Below are positions 17,705 through 27,572 of a stretch of 64,000 nucleotides of DNA, in pieces. A program made the position numbers and the translations under genes. Under the pieces are notes generated by a model, which worked only from the letters and a program-made list of their open reading frames with translations, had not been told where the DNA came from and did not search any database. Each line of letters starts with the position of its first letter. The stretch's first letter is position 1. Source of the stretch: Roseovarius sp. (GTDB lineage Bacteria; Pseudomonadota; Alphaproteobacteria; Rhodobacterales; Rhodobacteraceae); NCBI GenBank assembly GCA_029212365.1, contig JARGOC010000018.1, positions 1-64,000 of the forward strand. Reading direction: 5' to 3'.

Positions 17705-18102
17705 AGCTTAGCGACATACAAGCGCGATGTGACCGTGTACCGTTCTTTCGTCACTTGGGTTTTTCTGTGACAGAAGCAAACGATGCGTTTTTTGTGGCCA
17801 GCATGCCTTTTGAACAGCGCCATATAGGCAACCCGGTGATAGATACATATCATGGCGGGATCATCGCCAGTTTCATGGAGGCGATTGCCTCGCTGACCGT
17901 GTTGGACGATGTGCAATCACCCCCTCCAAAACCAATCAATCTGACCGTTGACTATCTTCGCCCCGGACTGCCCGGCACGTTGAATACCCGCGCCACAATC
18001 ACGCGCAAGGGGCGGCGCATGGCCAGCGTCGAAACCGTTGCCTGGCTTGAGGACGAGGACAAACCTGTTGCACAAGGCCTGTTTCACTTTCTGTTGGTCT
18101 GA
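17701..18102 (+). CDS. PaaI-family hotdog thioesterase (second copy)
   Basis: A 133-residue hotdog protein with TYHGGIIASFMEAIASLTVLDD near residues 46-67 and INLTVDYLRPGLPG, the same architecture as its upstream neighbour but only distantly similar, so not a recent tandem duplicate. Last gene of the catabolic island on this strand. Acyl-CoA thioesterase activity inferred. Confidence 0.8.
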   Translation: MKLSDIQARCDRVPFFRHLGFSVTEANDAFFVASMPFEQRHIGNPVIDTYHGGIIASFMEAIASLTVLDDVQSPPPKPINLTVDYLRPGLPGTLNTRATITRKGRRMASVETVAWLEDEDKPVAQGLFHFLLV

Positions 18103-18325
18103 CCCTGCAAGGAAGGCGCCCTGAAACGGCTTTGGCGAAGGGTGTGCCATGCTGCAAATCCGGGATCGGAGCGGGCATAATCGCATGGTCACCGCCTTCT
18201 TTGGGGGACACGAAGGGTGTGCCTTCGACCCCCTACCTGTTTGCATATCGCCCACATGGCCGAGGTGCAAAGTATGAACGTTCACGGCTCTGTAACTTGA
18301 CAGCTCTATCCCCACAGAGTAACCG

Positions 18326-18356
18326 ACCATCTGGTATATATACTGACCAATTGGTC
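18326..18356. promoter_or_regulatory. Tandem TetR operator candidates, centres 20 bp apart
   Basis: Two palindromic elements precede the TetR gene: ACCATCTGGT at 18326-18335 and the perfect GACCAATTGGTC at 18345-18356. Their centres are 20 bp apart, two helical turns, placing both on one DNA face. The second ends nine bases before the ATG. Autoregulation of the TetR-efflux operon is inferred. Confidence 0.6.
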
Positions 18357-18364
18357 TGAAAGAC

Positions 18365-18904
18365 ATGATGAAACGCGCGCGTAACGCATCTGCTGACATC
18401 CTTGCTGCCGCGCGTGAAGTGACGGCGCGGCATGGGGCTGGAAAACTGACAATCGATTCAGTCGCGCGTGAGACCGGCATGAGCAAGGGGGGCGTGCTTT
18501 ACAACTTCCCCTCAAAGCAGGCTTTGCTATCGGCCCTTCTGCAGGATTTGATAGAAGAGCATCTCGAGAGCATGAGCCAGATCGATCAGGCCAAACCAAA
18601 TGCAACCCTGCGGGGGCATCTGCATTCTTTGGCTGCGGCCACTGATCTTAAGGCAGACCTTTCAATGGCGATACTTGCGGCGGCAGCCGAAAACCCTGAA
18701 CTCCTGAACCCGCTCCGCCAAATGGTTGAAAGCAACCAGTGCGAGATCGCAACTGAATCCTCGGATCCAGTTGGGGCGCAGGTCATACTCGCCGCATTGG
18801 ATGGCCTGCGGTTTCAACAACTATTGCGCCTGCCACCCTATGACAGCAAAACACGCGACGCGATACAAGACCGACTCGAAAGTATGATCAATGATTTACA
18901 GTAA
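18365..18904 (+). CDS. TetR/AcrR-family transcriptional regulator
   Basis: A 179-residue repressor. The N-terminal HTH is seen in LTIDSVARETGMSKGGVLYNFPSKQALL (residues about 31-58); the C-terminal ligand domain is short and non-specific. It overlaps the downstream adaptor gene by 14 bp and so controls, and is transcribed with, an RND efflux pair. The palindromes just upstream suggest autorepression. There is no obvious relation between these palindromes and the CTAAC-N4-GTTAG boxes of the catabolic island. Confidence 0.88.
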   Translation: MMKRARNASADILAAAREVTARHGAGKLTIDSVARETGMSKGGVLYNFPSKQALLSALLQDLIEEHLESMSQIDQAKPNATLRGHLHSLAAATDLKADLSMAILAAAAENPELLNPLRQMVESNQCEIATESSDPVGAQVILAALDGLRFQQLLRLPPYDSKTRDAIQDRLESMINDLQ

Positions 18905-19997
18905 GACTATAGTGCGTTTCAGCCATTCTTTGGGCCTGCTTGCAGCGGTTTTGGGATGCATCGGAACAGCGTCACTCGCACAGGAACCGTCAGTGCCCAA
19001 CACGGCTGCAGCCAACACGGTAGCGCCCGAAACGCCTACCGTTCCTCTGTCGGCAGCGGTGTCTGCAAACAAAGATGTGCAGCGCGTATTCGTAGGGCGC
19101 CTGGAACCGCTGCGGGTGGTCGATCTGGCCTTTCAGATTTCAGGGCAAATTTTGGAGTTACCTGTTTCGGCTGGGGAAAGTCTGAAACAGGGCGAACTGA
19201 TCGCCCGTCTGGACTTGGCCGACTTCGAACTGGCCTTAGCGCGCGCTCAGGCATCGCTCGATCTGGCCACGAGTGAATTCAACCGGTCGTCGCAGCTCGC
19301 AAACCGCGGAGCAGGATCAGAGGCACGGCTCGACACTGCAAAGGCGCAACTTGCCCAGTCTGAGGTCGCTATGCGCGAGGCAGAGCGTCGGCTGGCACAG
19401 ACAAGCATCAAAGCACCGTTTGAGGCGCTTGTCGGCCGTATATTTGTGGAAGCCTATTCCAACACCACACCAGCCGCCCCTATCGTTCGCCTACAAGATA
19501 TCAGCGAAATGCGCGTCTATATTTCGCTACCAGAGGAGCTCGCTGCTTTGGCACGGACACAGGCGGAGAACTTCAACATTACCGCGACGTTCCCCGCAGC
19601 GCCGGGCTACGAAGCCGAGTTGATCCTGCGGGAGTTCGTGACCGAACCAGACCCCGTCGCCCAGACATATGTGGTAGAATTCGCAATCGCGGGTGAACCC
19701 GATCCTCGCCTGTTACCCGGAATGACTGCAAACGTTGTGGCAGGTCTCACCGTGCCGGGCGACACCGGCGGCGTCCTTGTTCCGGTTGCCGCAATTGACA
19801 CAACCAGCGCACCAGAGCCCAGAGTCTGGGTTTTTGATGAAGCAACCGGCACCGTAGGACCACGCACCGTGCGTCTCGGACTACCTCGCAAGAACTCAAT
19901 CGTGGTGCTTGAAGGGCTCGCCGCTGGCCAGCGCGTTGTCTCAGGTGGCTGGTGGAAATTGATTGACGGAATGACGATCCGTCCTGACGCACTTTAG
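18891..19997 (+). CDS. RND efflux periplasmic adaptor subunit (HlyD/AcrA family)
   Basis: A 368-residue membrane-fusion protein. An N-terminal hydrophobic segment ending ASLAQEP is a signal peptide; a split lipoyl/barrel-sandwich region is seen as VVDLAFQISGQILELPVSAGESLKQGELIARLD and later IKAPFEALVGRIFVE, with an alpha-hairpin between (about residues 108-160). It links the inner-membrane pump encoded 9 bp downstream to an outer-membrane channel. No TolC-like channel gene is present here, so the channel must be encoded elsewhere. Confidence 0.88.
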   Translation: MIYSKTIVRFSHSLGLLAAVLGCIGTASLAQEPSVPNTAAANTVAPETPTVPLSAAVSANKDVQRVFVGRLEPLRVVDLAFQISGQILELPVSAGESLKQGELIARLDLADFELALARAQASLDLATSEFNRSSQLANRGAGSEARLDTAKAQLAQSEVAMREAERRLAQTSIKAPFEALVGRIFVEAYSNTTPAAPIVRLQDISEMRVYISLPEELAALARTQAENFNITATFPAAPGYEAELILREFVTEPDPVAQTYVVEFAIAGEPDPRLLPGMTANVVAGLTVPGDTGGVLVPVAAIDTTSAPEPRVWVFDEATGTVGPRTVRLGLPRKNSIVVLEGLAAGQRVVSGGWWKLIDGMTIRPDAL

Positions 19998-20006
19998 GAT
20001 CTCAAC

Positions 20007-23000
20007 ATGGCAATGTCCCTCGCAGCAGGCTCAATCAGCCGACCTGTCACCATCTGGCTGGCCATCATATTTTGCGTTTTGGGAGGGTTGTGGGGGCTAA
20101 GTACCGTTGGCCGCCTTGAGGATCCGAGCTTTACCCTGAAAACGGCGCTGGTCTTCATCCCATATCCGGGTGCAACGGCAGAGGAAGTCGAGGAACAGGT
20201 TTCCGAAGTTGTCGAGGGGGCGCTGCAACAGATGAAGCAGCTTGACCGGATCGAGTCAAAGTCGACACCGGGCATGTCCCAGATTACTGTTGAAATTGAA
20301 GATACATATGGCCCTGACGAGATGCCGCAGGTCTGGGACGAGATGCGCCGCCGGCTAAGCGACATACGCGGCGAGCTTCCCGATGCTGCACGCGATCCAA
20401 TCATCAACGATGATTTCGGCGACGTCTACGGGATGTTCTACGCGGTGACTGCCAAAGGATATTCCCCGTCAGAGCAACGCGAAATTGCCCGTTTTTTACG
20501 GCGCGGTCTGGTTTCTGTGGACGGGGTCGCGAAGGTCGAAATTCAAGGATTGACTGAAGAAGAGATAACGGTCGCGGTCCCATCCTCCCGCATTTCCAGC
20601 CTCGGATTGCCGCCAAACCAGATTTTGGCCGCCATATCGGACGAAAACAGAGTGTTCTCCAACGGCGAAATCACCGAAGGGCCCGCACGCCTGAACGTTT
20701 CGGTGCCACAAGGCTATGCAACGGTCGCGGGCATTGAGGCGCTCCGGCTTGGGGCTCCCGGAGAAGTCGGCCAGATATCCATTGCCGATATCGCCCATGT
20801 CACACGAGGTGAGACCGAACAGCCAGGCCAAATCATTCGCCATAACGGGGAACGTGCCTTTACGTTAGGTGTTTCCGCCCTGACCGACCGAAACGTGGTC
20901 GAAGTTGGGGGCGGCGTCGAGGAACGGATGGGCGTCTTGATTGCTCAGCTTCCGACAGGGGTAAAAGTTGCTCCGATTTATGAGCAACACAAGGTTGTGG
21001 ATACGGCCGTCTCGAACTTCTTGATCGGCCTTGGCCAATCGGTTGCCATCGTAGTTGGCGCGCTGATGCTGACGATGGGCTGGCGCGCGGGAATCGTTGT
21101 TGGTGCAACCCTGGCCCTGACTGTGCTGGCCACCATCTTTTTCATGTCGGTGTTCGGCATCCAGATGGAGCGCATAAGCCTCGGGGCGCTGATCATCGCA
21201 ATGGGGATGCTGGTGGACAACGCAATCGTCATCACCGAAGGCATGGTGATCGGCATGGCACGGGGTAAATCCGCTGAAAAAGCCGCCTCCGAAACAGAAG
21301 CCGCGACCTCGATACCGCTTCTGGGCGCAACGGTGATCGGGATTATGGCGTTCTCCGGCATTGGCCTATCACCTGAGGCAACTGGCGAATTCCTTTTCTC
21401 ACTTTTTGCGGTCATCGGCATCTCCTTGCTGCTAAGCTGGATTCTCGCCGTGACGGTTACGCCCTATCTCGGCGCCCTTATACTGCGTGCGCCCAAGACC
21501 GCCTCGGAAGATCCCTACAAGGGTGCCTTTTATGCCGTTTATCGTGGCATTCTGTGGGGCGCACTGCGGTCTCGCTGGCTCGTTGTCTTGGCCGTCGTTG
21601 GTATAACTGTGGCGTCGCTTATGGCGTTCGGGCAGGTCAAGCAGGCCTTTTTCCCAGCATCGACAACACCCCTTTTCTATGTCCAGTACCAACTCCCGCA
21701 GGGGGCTGACATCCGCACAACAGATGCGGATATGAAACGGCTGGAAACAGTGCTGCGCGAAACCCAAGACGTCAAAGATGTGGCCACTCTTGTCGGGCGC
21801 GGTGCTAGCCGCTTTATGCTGACATACACCCCTGAACAGGCCAATTCGGGATATGGCCAACTTATCGTTCGGGTTGAGGATGCGGCAACGATCCCAGCTT
21901 TGGCCGAGAGCCTGAGAAAGTCTCTGCCACCGCAGTTTCCAAACGCATTGGTGCGGATCGAAGAACTTGTCTTTGGGCCACCATCAGGGGCGGACGTCGC
22001 CGTGCGGTTCTCGGGGCCGAACCCAGTTGTTCTTCGTGCACTGGCGGATGAAGCGATGTTGATTTACCGGGACGCGGGAACCATCACCGATCCACGGACG
22101 GATTGGCGTCAGCGCGAACTCACGATCATTCCGATCGTTGATGAGGCGCGGATGCGTCTTGCAGGTGCCAGTCGCCAAGCCATAGCCGATACCATAGAAT
22201 ATGGGACCTCGGGACTGCGAGTGGGAACCTTGCGGGAAGGCGACACCGAAGTTCCACTGATCTTGAGAGCCCCCGAAAACGAGCGCGATGGTGTCGAAAG
22301 GCTGCGAGATCTTGACGTCTGGTCGTTGGGTGGAGGTGTTTTTGTACCGATGTCCGGCCTCGTCGAACGATTCGAAGCACAGCTATCCGAAGCCCTGATC
22401 CTGCGCCGCGACCGTGAGCGGACGATATCCGCTTTGGGTGGTGCGCGTGGGGATTTAACCGCAGATGAAGCCTTCCGAAGTGTCCGCAAAGAGATAGAGG
22501 CTATCGAGCTTCCGCCCGAGTACGCCATGGAATGGGGCGGCGAGTTTGAAAGCGCATCTGATGCGCAGGCATCCCTTGGCAAACAGTTGCCACTGGGGTT
22601 CCTTGTGATGCTGACAATCTCAATCTTGATGTTTAACAAACTGCGCCAACCGCTGATCCTGTGGCTGGTCGTTCCGATGTCAGTCACTGGTATGGTTCTG
22701 GGGCTGTTGTTCACCGGGCTTCCCTTTACGTTCACGGCACTGCTTGGCTTTTTGTCACTGTCGGGCATGTTGATGAAAAACGCGATTGTTCTGGTCGAAG
22801 AGATTGACGCCCAGCGCGCCAATGGCGTTGAGGATTACAAGGCTGTGATGGATGGATCAATCAGCAGACTTCGGCCAGTGGTTCTGGCCGCGGGCACCAC
22901 AATCTTTGGTATGTTGCCGCTGTTACCTGACGCCTTTTTTGCATCAATGGCCGTCACTATCATGGGCGGATTGGCATTTGCCTCGATCCTGACGCTCGTT

Positions 23001-23057
23001 CTGGTGCCGGTACTTTATGCGCTCTTTTTCAGAATTCGCCCGACCCGGCGCACATAA
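20007..23057 (+). CDS. RND-family efflux transporter permease (AcrB-like)
   Basis: Inner-membrane proton-driven pump of 1016 residues, the family length, with 12 expected helices in two halves and two large periplasmic loops. The N-terminal helix follows SRPVTIWLAIIFCVLG; the proton-relay helix reads GALIIAMGMLVDNAIVITEG (Asp-Asn rather than AcrB's Asp-Asp, common in the acriflavin-resistance subgroup); the second half repeats with GFLSLSGMLMKNAIVLVEEID. AGGATCTC precedes the start. Substrate unknown. Confidence 0.9.
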   Translation: MAMSLAAGSISRPVTIWLAIIFCVLGGLWGLSTVGRLEDPSFTLKTALVFIPYPGATAEEVEEQVSEVVEGALQQMKQLDRIESKSTPGMSQITVEIEDTYGPDEMPQVWDEMRRRLSDIRGELPDAARDPIINDDFGDVYGMFYAVTAKGYSPSEQREIARFLRRGLVSVDGVAKVEIQGLTEEEITVAVPSSRISSLGLPPNQILAAISDENRVFSNGEITEGPARLNVSVPQGYATVAGIEALRLGAPGEVGQISIADIAHVTRGETEQPGQIIRHNGERAFTLGVSALTDRNVVEVGGGVEERMGVLIAQLPTGVKVAPIYEQHKVVDTAVSNFLIGLGQSVAIVVGALMLTMGWRAGIVVGATLALTVLATIFFMSVFGIQMERISLGALIIAMGMLVDNAIVITEGMVIGMARGKSAEKAASETEAATSIPLLGATVIGIMAFSGIGLSPEATGEFLFSLFAVIGISLLLSWILAVTVTPYLGALILRAPKTASEDPYKGAFYAVYRGILWGALRSRWLVVLAVVGITVASLMAFGQVKQAFFPASTTPLFYVQYQLPQGADIRTTDADMKRLETVLRETQDVKDVATLVGRGASRFMLTYTPEQANSGYGQLIVRVEDAATIPALAESLRKSLPPQFPNALVRIEELVFGPPSGADVAVRFSGPNPVVLRALADEAMLIYRDAGTITDPRTDWRQRELTIIPIVDEARMRLAGASRQAIADTIEYGTSGLRVGTLREGDTEVPLILRAPENERDGVERLRDLDVWSLGGGVFVPMSGLVERFEAQLSEALILRRDRERTISALGGARGDLTADEAFRSVRKEIEAIELPPEYAMEWGGEFESASDAQASLGKQLPLGFLVMLTISILMFNKLRQPLILWLVVPMSVTGMVLGLLFTGLPFTFTALLGFLSLSGMLMKNAIVLVEEIDAQRANGVEDYKAVMDGSISRLRPVVLAAGTTIFGMLPLLPDAFFASMAVTIMGGLAFASILTLVLVPVLYALFFRIRPTRRT

Positions 23058-23143
23058 GAGATTTATGGCTAAGCAGCGACCACCTAGAACTTAGCGCAGT
23101 TGTGTCTTGAGTGATTGCGCCCTCGGGTGACAGGCTTGGGGGC

Positions 23144-25942
23144 TTAGTGGGCCTCGGCCCAATTTGCCCCCTGCCCGGCATCCACCACAAGAGGTACATC
23201 AAGTTTCACCGCCGGGTCTGCGGCGTTTTCCATGATGGCGCGGGCAGCGGTGATGATAGAATCCTCAGCGCCGGAGGTGACCTCAAAGATCAGTTCGTCG
23301 TGGACCTGCAGCAGCATCCGGGCGGGCAGATCAGCAATGGCCTGGGGCATGCGGATCATGGCGCGGCGGATGATATCAGCGGCAGTGCCCTGGATGGGCG
23401 CGTTGATGGCGGCGCGTTTGGCAAACCCGGCGCGCGGGCCTTTGGCGGAGATCTCGGGCGTGTGGATTTTGCGGCCAAAGAGGGTTTGGACAAAGCCGTG
23501 CTCTTTGGCAAAGGCGACCGTGTCATCCATATAGGTTCGAATGCCGGGGAAACGCTCAAAATAGCGGTCGATAAAGGCCTGTGCCTCGGCCCGTGGAATG
23601 CGCAGATTACGGGCGAGGCCAAAGCCGGAAATGCCGTAGATTACCCCGAAATTGATCGCCTTGGCACGACGGCGAATGTCCGGCGTCATATCCTCCATCT
23701 TCACGTCGAACATCTCAGAGGCGGTCATGGCGTGAATATCCTGACCGTCCTTGAAGGCCTGTTTCAATGCCGCAATATCGGCGACATGGGCAAGGATGCG
23801 CAACTCAATCTGAGAGTAATCGAGGCTGACCAGCGTATTGCCCGGCTCAGCGATGAATGCCTCGCGGATGCGGCGGCCTTCCTCGGTGCGCACGGGGATG
23901 TTTTGCAGGTTAGGATCGCTAGAGGCCAGACGGCCCGTGCTGGCGCCGGTTTGCACATAGGAGGTGTGCACGCGGTGTGTGTCCGGGTCGATGTGATCCT
24001 GCAATGCGTCAGTGTAGGTGGATTTGAGTTTGCTCAATTGCCGCCAGTCCAGCACGCGGGCGGGCAGATCGTGTTCGGTGGCAAGATCTTCGAGCACATC
24101 AGCCCCGGTGGCATATTTGCCATTCTTACCACGTTTACCACCCTCAAGGCCCATTTCCTCAAACAGGATATCGCCCAGTTGCGCAGGCGATCCGACGTTG
24201 AAACTGTGCCCGGCCAACTCATGGATTTCCGCCTCAAGCCCAGCCATCTTCTGGGCGAATTTGCTGGACATGCGCGACAGCGTATCGCGGTCCACTTTGA
24301 TGCCGTGACGCTCCATTTGCGCCAGCACCGGCGAAAGAGGGCGTTCGAGCGTTTCATAGACGGTCGTGACCTGCGCACGGTGCAGCATGGGTTTGAAAAT
24401 GTGCCACAGTCGCAGGGTGATATCAGCATCTTCGGCGGCGTATTTGACGGCCTCGTCAATCGGCACGCGGTCAAATGTTATGGCGGATTTACCTGTGCCC
24501 AAAAGGGTTTTGATCGGGATCGGTGTGTGGTTCAGATAGCGATCTGACAGAGTGTCCATGCCGTGGTTATGGATGCCCGAATTGAGAGCATAGGACAGCA
24601 ACATTGTATCATCAAAAGGCGCAATGGTCAGGCCGTAACGGGCCAGCACCTTGGCGTCGTATTTCATGTTCTGGCCGATTTTGAGGATAGCATCGTCTTC
24701 GAATATGGGTTTCAGCGCGGCCAGCACATCATCCAGCGGCAGCTGGCCGTCGAGCAGGGCGGAGGAGCCGAAAAGATCATCGGCGCTGCCGTCTTTATGG
24801 GTCAGCGGGATGTAACAGGCCTGCCCCGGATCAACCGACAGGCAGACGCCCACCAGATTGGCCTGCATATCATTGAGCGAGGTGGTTTCTGTGTCCACGG
24901 CCACATAGCCACGGGCGATGATCCGGTCGATCCAGACCTGAAGAGCGGCCATGTCGGTGACTTTTTCGTAGGCCTCCGGGTTGATTGGGGGCCACTCGGG
25001 GGTGGCGTCCTCTCCGGCCTCGGGCGTGGCCGGCTCGGGGGGGGCGGGCGCCTCGACCCCAAGCGTATTGGCGATGCGTTTGGAGAGGGTGCGGAACTCC
25101 ATGTCTGTGAGGAAGGTCAGCAGGGTTTCCGGCACGGGATCACGCACTTCGAGGTCATCAAGGGTGAATTCCAGAGGTGTGGCGCAATCCAGCTGCACAA
25201 GGCGTTTGGAAAGTTCAATCTGCGCACGGTTGTCCAGAAGGGTCTGGCGGCGTTTGGGTTGAGGGATGTCCCCCGCCCGGTCCAGCAGAGTTTCAAGATC
25301 GCCAAATTCGTTGATCAGAAGGGCGGCGGTTTTGATACCGATGCCGGGCGCGCCGGGGACGTTATCAGCACTATCGCCAGCCAGGGCCTGCACATCGACC
25401 ACGCGTTCTGGCCCGACGCCGAATTTCTCGTGAACGCCGTCCACATCAATCTGGCGGTTCTTCATGGCGTCAAACATTTCAACGCCCCCGCCCACAAGTT
25501 GCATCATGTCCTTGTCAGAGCTGATGATGGTGACACGCCCACCCGCGTCACGCGCCTGACACGACAGGGTGGCGATGATGTCATCGGCCTCAAACCCTTC
25601 CATTTCCTTGCAGGCGATGTTGAAGGCTTGCGTGGCGGTGCGGGTCAGAGGCATTTGCGGGCGCAGGTCTTCGGGCATGGCCTCGCGGTTGGCTTTGTAT
25701 TCGGGGTACATATCGTTGCGGAAGGTATGGGAGCCTTTATCAAAGATCACCGCCACATGGGTGGGGGCATCCGCGCCGGTGTTACCTGAAATATAGCGTT
25801 GCAACATATTACAAAAGCCCGAGACCGCGCCAATGGGCAGGCCATCGGATTTGCGCGTCAGCGGCGGCAGCGCGTGATAGGCACGAAAGATGAAGGCCGA
25901 GCCGTCAATCAGGTGAAGGTGGTGGCCTTTGCCGAATGTCAT
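23144..25942 (-). CDS. polA: DNA polymerase I
   Basis: A 932-residue polymerase for Okazaki fragment processing and repair. Order of domains: 5'-3' exonuclease (to about 290; HLIDGSAFIFRAYHA, ALAGDSADNVPGAPGIG), 3'-5' exonuclease (about 330-520; intact DTETTSL, IGQNMKYDAKVL and YAAEDADITLRLW, so proofreading is probably active), polymerase (motif A LVSLDYSQIELRILAHV, motif B RRRAKAINFGVIYGISG, motif C LLQVHDELIFEV). The open frame extends 38 codons further upstream, but the ATG at 25942 has GGAGAG six bases before it and matches the conserved N-terminus. Convergent with the RND gene. Confidence 0.96.
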   Translation of the reverse strand: MTFGKGHHLHLIDGSAFIFRAYHALPPLTRKSDGLPIGAVSGFCNMLQRYISGNTGADAPTHVAVIFDKGSHTFRNDMYPEYKANREAMPEDLRPQMPLTRTATQAFNIACKEMEGFEADDIIATLSCQARDAGGRVTIISSDKDMMQLVGGGVEMFDAMKNRQIDVDGVHEKFGVGPERVVDVQALAGDSADNVPGAPGIGIKTAALLINEFGDLETLLDRAGDIPQPKRRQTLLDNRAQIELSKRLVQLDCATPLEFTLDDLEVRDPVPETLLTFLTDMEFRTLSKRIANTLGVEAPAPPEPATPEAGEDATPEWPPINPEAYEKVTDMAALQVWIDRIIARGYVAVDTETTSLNDMQANLVGVCLSVDPGQACYIPLTHKDGSADDLFGSSALLDGQLPLDDVLAALKPIFEDDAILKIGQNMKYDAKVLARYGLTIAPFDDTMLLSYALNSGIHNHGMDTLSDRYLNHTPIPIKTLLGTGKSAITFDRVPIDEAVKYAAEDADITLRLWHIFKPMLHRAQVTTVYETLERPLSPVLAQMERHGIKVDRDTLSRMSSKFAQKMAGLEAEIHELAGHSFNVGSPAQLGDILFEEMGLEGGKRGKNGKYATGADVLEDLATEHDLPARVLDWRQLSKLKSTYTDALQDHIDPDTHRVHTSYVQTGASTGRLASSDPNLQNIPVRTEEGRRIREAFIAEPGNTLVSLDYSQIELRILAHVADIAALKQAFKDGQDIHAMTASEMFDVKMEDMTPDIRRRAKAINFGVIYGISGFGLARNLRIPRAEAQAFIDRYFERFPGIRTYMDDTVAFAKEHGFVQTLFGRKIHTPEISAKGPRAGFAKRAAINAPIQGTAADIIRRAMIRMPQAIADLPARMLLQVHDELIFEVTSGAEDSIITAARAIMENAADPAVKLDVPLVVDAGQGANWAEAH

Positions 25943-26239
25943 GATGCGCTCTCCAAGCCAGACGTGTGGAGGTAGTAATGCCATGAGGTGACAGAGGGTG
26001 CCAGTGGGATCGTACGGGTGGTGGTGATCGGCCAATTCGAGATGGCAAGAGAACATCGGTAGTCTAGTCGTCCCAGCCCGGAATCAAACCCGCAAGCCGC
26101 CGGGCCATCGTCAGCCCCCCTCCTTGGGCTGGCGATTAGTTGATGTCAGCGCGTTGCTCATTCTGAGTACGGGGAGCAGGGATAAAGAGCACTAGAAGAT
26201 CGGTCGGACGCCAACCCGGGGGCTGGCAATGGCCCGGCT

Positions 26240-26419
26240 TCAGACTTTGCCCTCAAAATCCTTATGCACCAGTTTGCAATCGCAATAGGGGCATTCGACC
26301 CAACCGAGTTCGTTTGGGATTTGAAGCCAGACGCGAGGATGGCCCAATGCGCCTTCGCCGCCGTCACAAGACACGCGGTAATTGTCAACGATCTTGATTT
26401 CAGGTGCCGCTGTGGTCAT
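26240..26419 (-). CDS. Zinc-finger domain protein (CHCC/NDUFS6-like)
   Basis: A 59-residue protein. Its pattern is the CHCC finger: Cys in [10 protein letters not shown], His in GHPRVWLQI, then [10 protein letters not shown]. This is the small alphaproteobacterial homologue of complex I subunit NDUFS6, thought to help complex I. The start at 26419 has AAGGAA upstream; a longer frame opens at 26458. Divergent from the ABC ATPase gene, 74 bp away. Confidence 0.82.
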   Translation of the reverse strand: MTTAAPEIKIVDNYRVSCDGGEGALGHPRVWLQIPNELGWVECPYCDCKLVHKDFEGKV

Positions 26420-26493
26420 CGGGGCGTTTCCTTTTGGCAATCTATAAGCTAGCTGCAACTATGAGCGATCCGACTGTCAGGGGCAAGAGCACC

Positions 26494-27423
26494 ATGAGCC
26501 ACAACGCCATCGAAATCCGAGGCCTGCACAAAACCTATCGTGGTGGGCCGCGTTCCCCCGAGAAGACTGCGCTGAACGGGATTGATCTGGATATTCCCAA
26601 AGGGTCTGTCTTTGGCCTGCTTGGCCCCAATGGGGCGGGCAAATCCACGTTGATCAACATTCTGGCCGGGCTGGTACTGAAGACCTCGGGGCAGGTGACG
26701 ATCTGGGGGTTTGATCAGGATGTGAACCCGCGCCAAAGCCGCGCCTCGATTGGGGTGATGCCCCAGGAATTGAATCTTGATCCCTTCTTTACCCCGCGCG
26801 CCGCATTAGAGGTTCAGGCGGGGCTTTATGGGGTGAAAAAGGCGGATCGGCGCAGTGATGAAATACTGGCGCTGGTGGGGCTGGAGGATAAGGCCGAAGC
26901 CTATGCCCGCACCCTGTCAGGCGGGATGCGGCGGCGGCTTTTGCTGGCCAAGGCCTTGGTGCACAGGCCGCATATTCTGGTTCTGGATGAACCGACAGCG
27001 GGCGTTGACATCGAATTGCGCCAGATGCTGTGGGACAACGTGCGCAAGCTAAACCAGCAGGGCATGACCATCATCCTGACCACACATTATCTGGAAGAAG
27101 CCGAAGAGATGTGCGACGAGATTGCCATCATCAATCAGGGCGATCTGGTGGCGCGTGACAGCACGGCTAATTTGCTCAGCCGGATGGACGCGAAAACGAT
27201 GATCATTCAACCCGAGGCACAGGTGACAACCTTACCGCAATCAGATGGGATTGAGGTGGAACTGCGCGGTGATGGATCGCTCGCGCTCAGTTATCACGCC
27301 CGTGCAACACCGGCTGAGGCAGTGTTGGAATGTGTGCGTCAGGCAGGTATTCGCATTCGGGATGTGCGCACTGAACAAGCCGATTTGCAGGATGTGTTTT
27401 TGTCTCTGACCCGCAGCCGGTAA
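26494..27423 (+). CDS. ABC-2 type transporter ATP-binding protein (YadG-like)
   Basis: ATPase of 309 residues for an ABC-2 exporter. Walker A LLGPNGAGKSTLINIL, signature LSGGMRRRLLLAKAL, Walker B ILVLDEPTAGVDIELR and the H-loop TTHYLEEAEEMCD are complete, and a C-terminal regulatory part of about 90 residues follows. An ATG at 26461 in frame would add 11 residues, but neither start has a strong Shine-Dalgarno site; AGGGG ten bases before 26494 decided it. No permease gene is adjacent, the next gene being convergent, which is unusual for this family. Confidence 0.85.
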   Translation: MSHNAIEIRGLHKTYRGGPRSPEKTALNGIDLDIPKGSVFGLLGPNGAGKSTLINILAGLVLKTSGQVTIWGFDQDVNPRQSRASIGVMPQELNLDPFFTPRAALEVQAGLYGVKKADRRSDEILALVGLEDKAEAYARTLSGGMRRRLLLAKALVHRPHILVLDEPTAGVDIELRQMLWDNVRKLNQQGMTIILTTHYLEEAEEMCDEIAIINQGDLVARDSTANLLSRMDAKTMIIQPEAQVTTLPQSDGIEVELRGDGSLALSYHARATPAEAVLECVRQAGIRIRDVRTEQADLQDVFLSLTRSR

Positions 27424-27572
27424 GGGCCAGGCGTGAGGCATTCGATAGCTTGGCAAAAGGGCCTCGTTACTGCGCCACATCGCTGAGCGTATAGCGATCA
27501 GGCTTGCAAAGAAGGCCCCTTGTGCTTTGGCCAAGGGATCACGCAGACCGCAGGCCCAGAGCAAAGCGTCTG

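Noticed and set aside
23111..24547. Long open frame on the plus strand (478 codons) opposite the DNA polymerase I gene
   Set aside because: It is antisense to well-conserved polA motifs; its sequence has no domain and follows from high G+C codon bias.
24563..25789. Second long plus-strand frame (408 codons) opposite polA
   Set aside because: Same reason: shadow of the exonuclease part of polA.
26057..26239. Possible tRNA-like sequence near 26085 (CCGGAATCAAACCCGC)
   Set aside because: No acceptor stem or anticodon arm could be drawn around it.
27424..27572. GC-rich gap between ABC ATPase and HIT genes checked for a terminator
   Set aside because: AGGGCC and GGCC blocks are present but no stable stem followed by T's was found.
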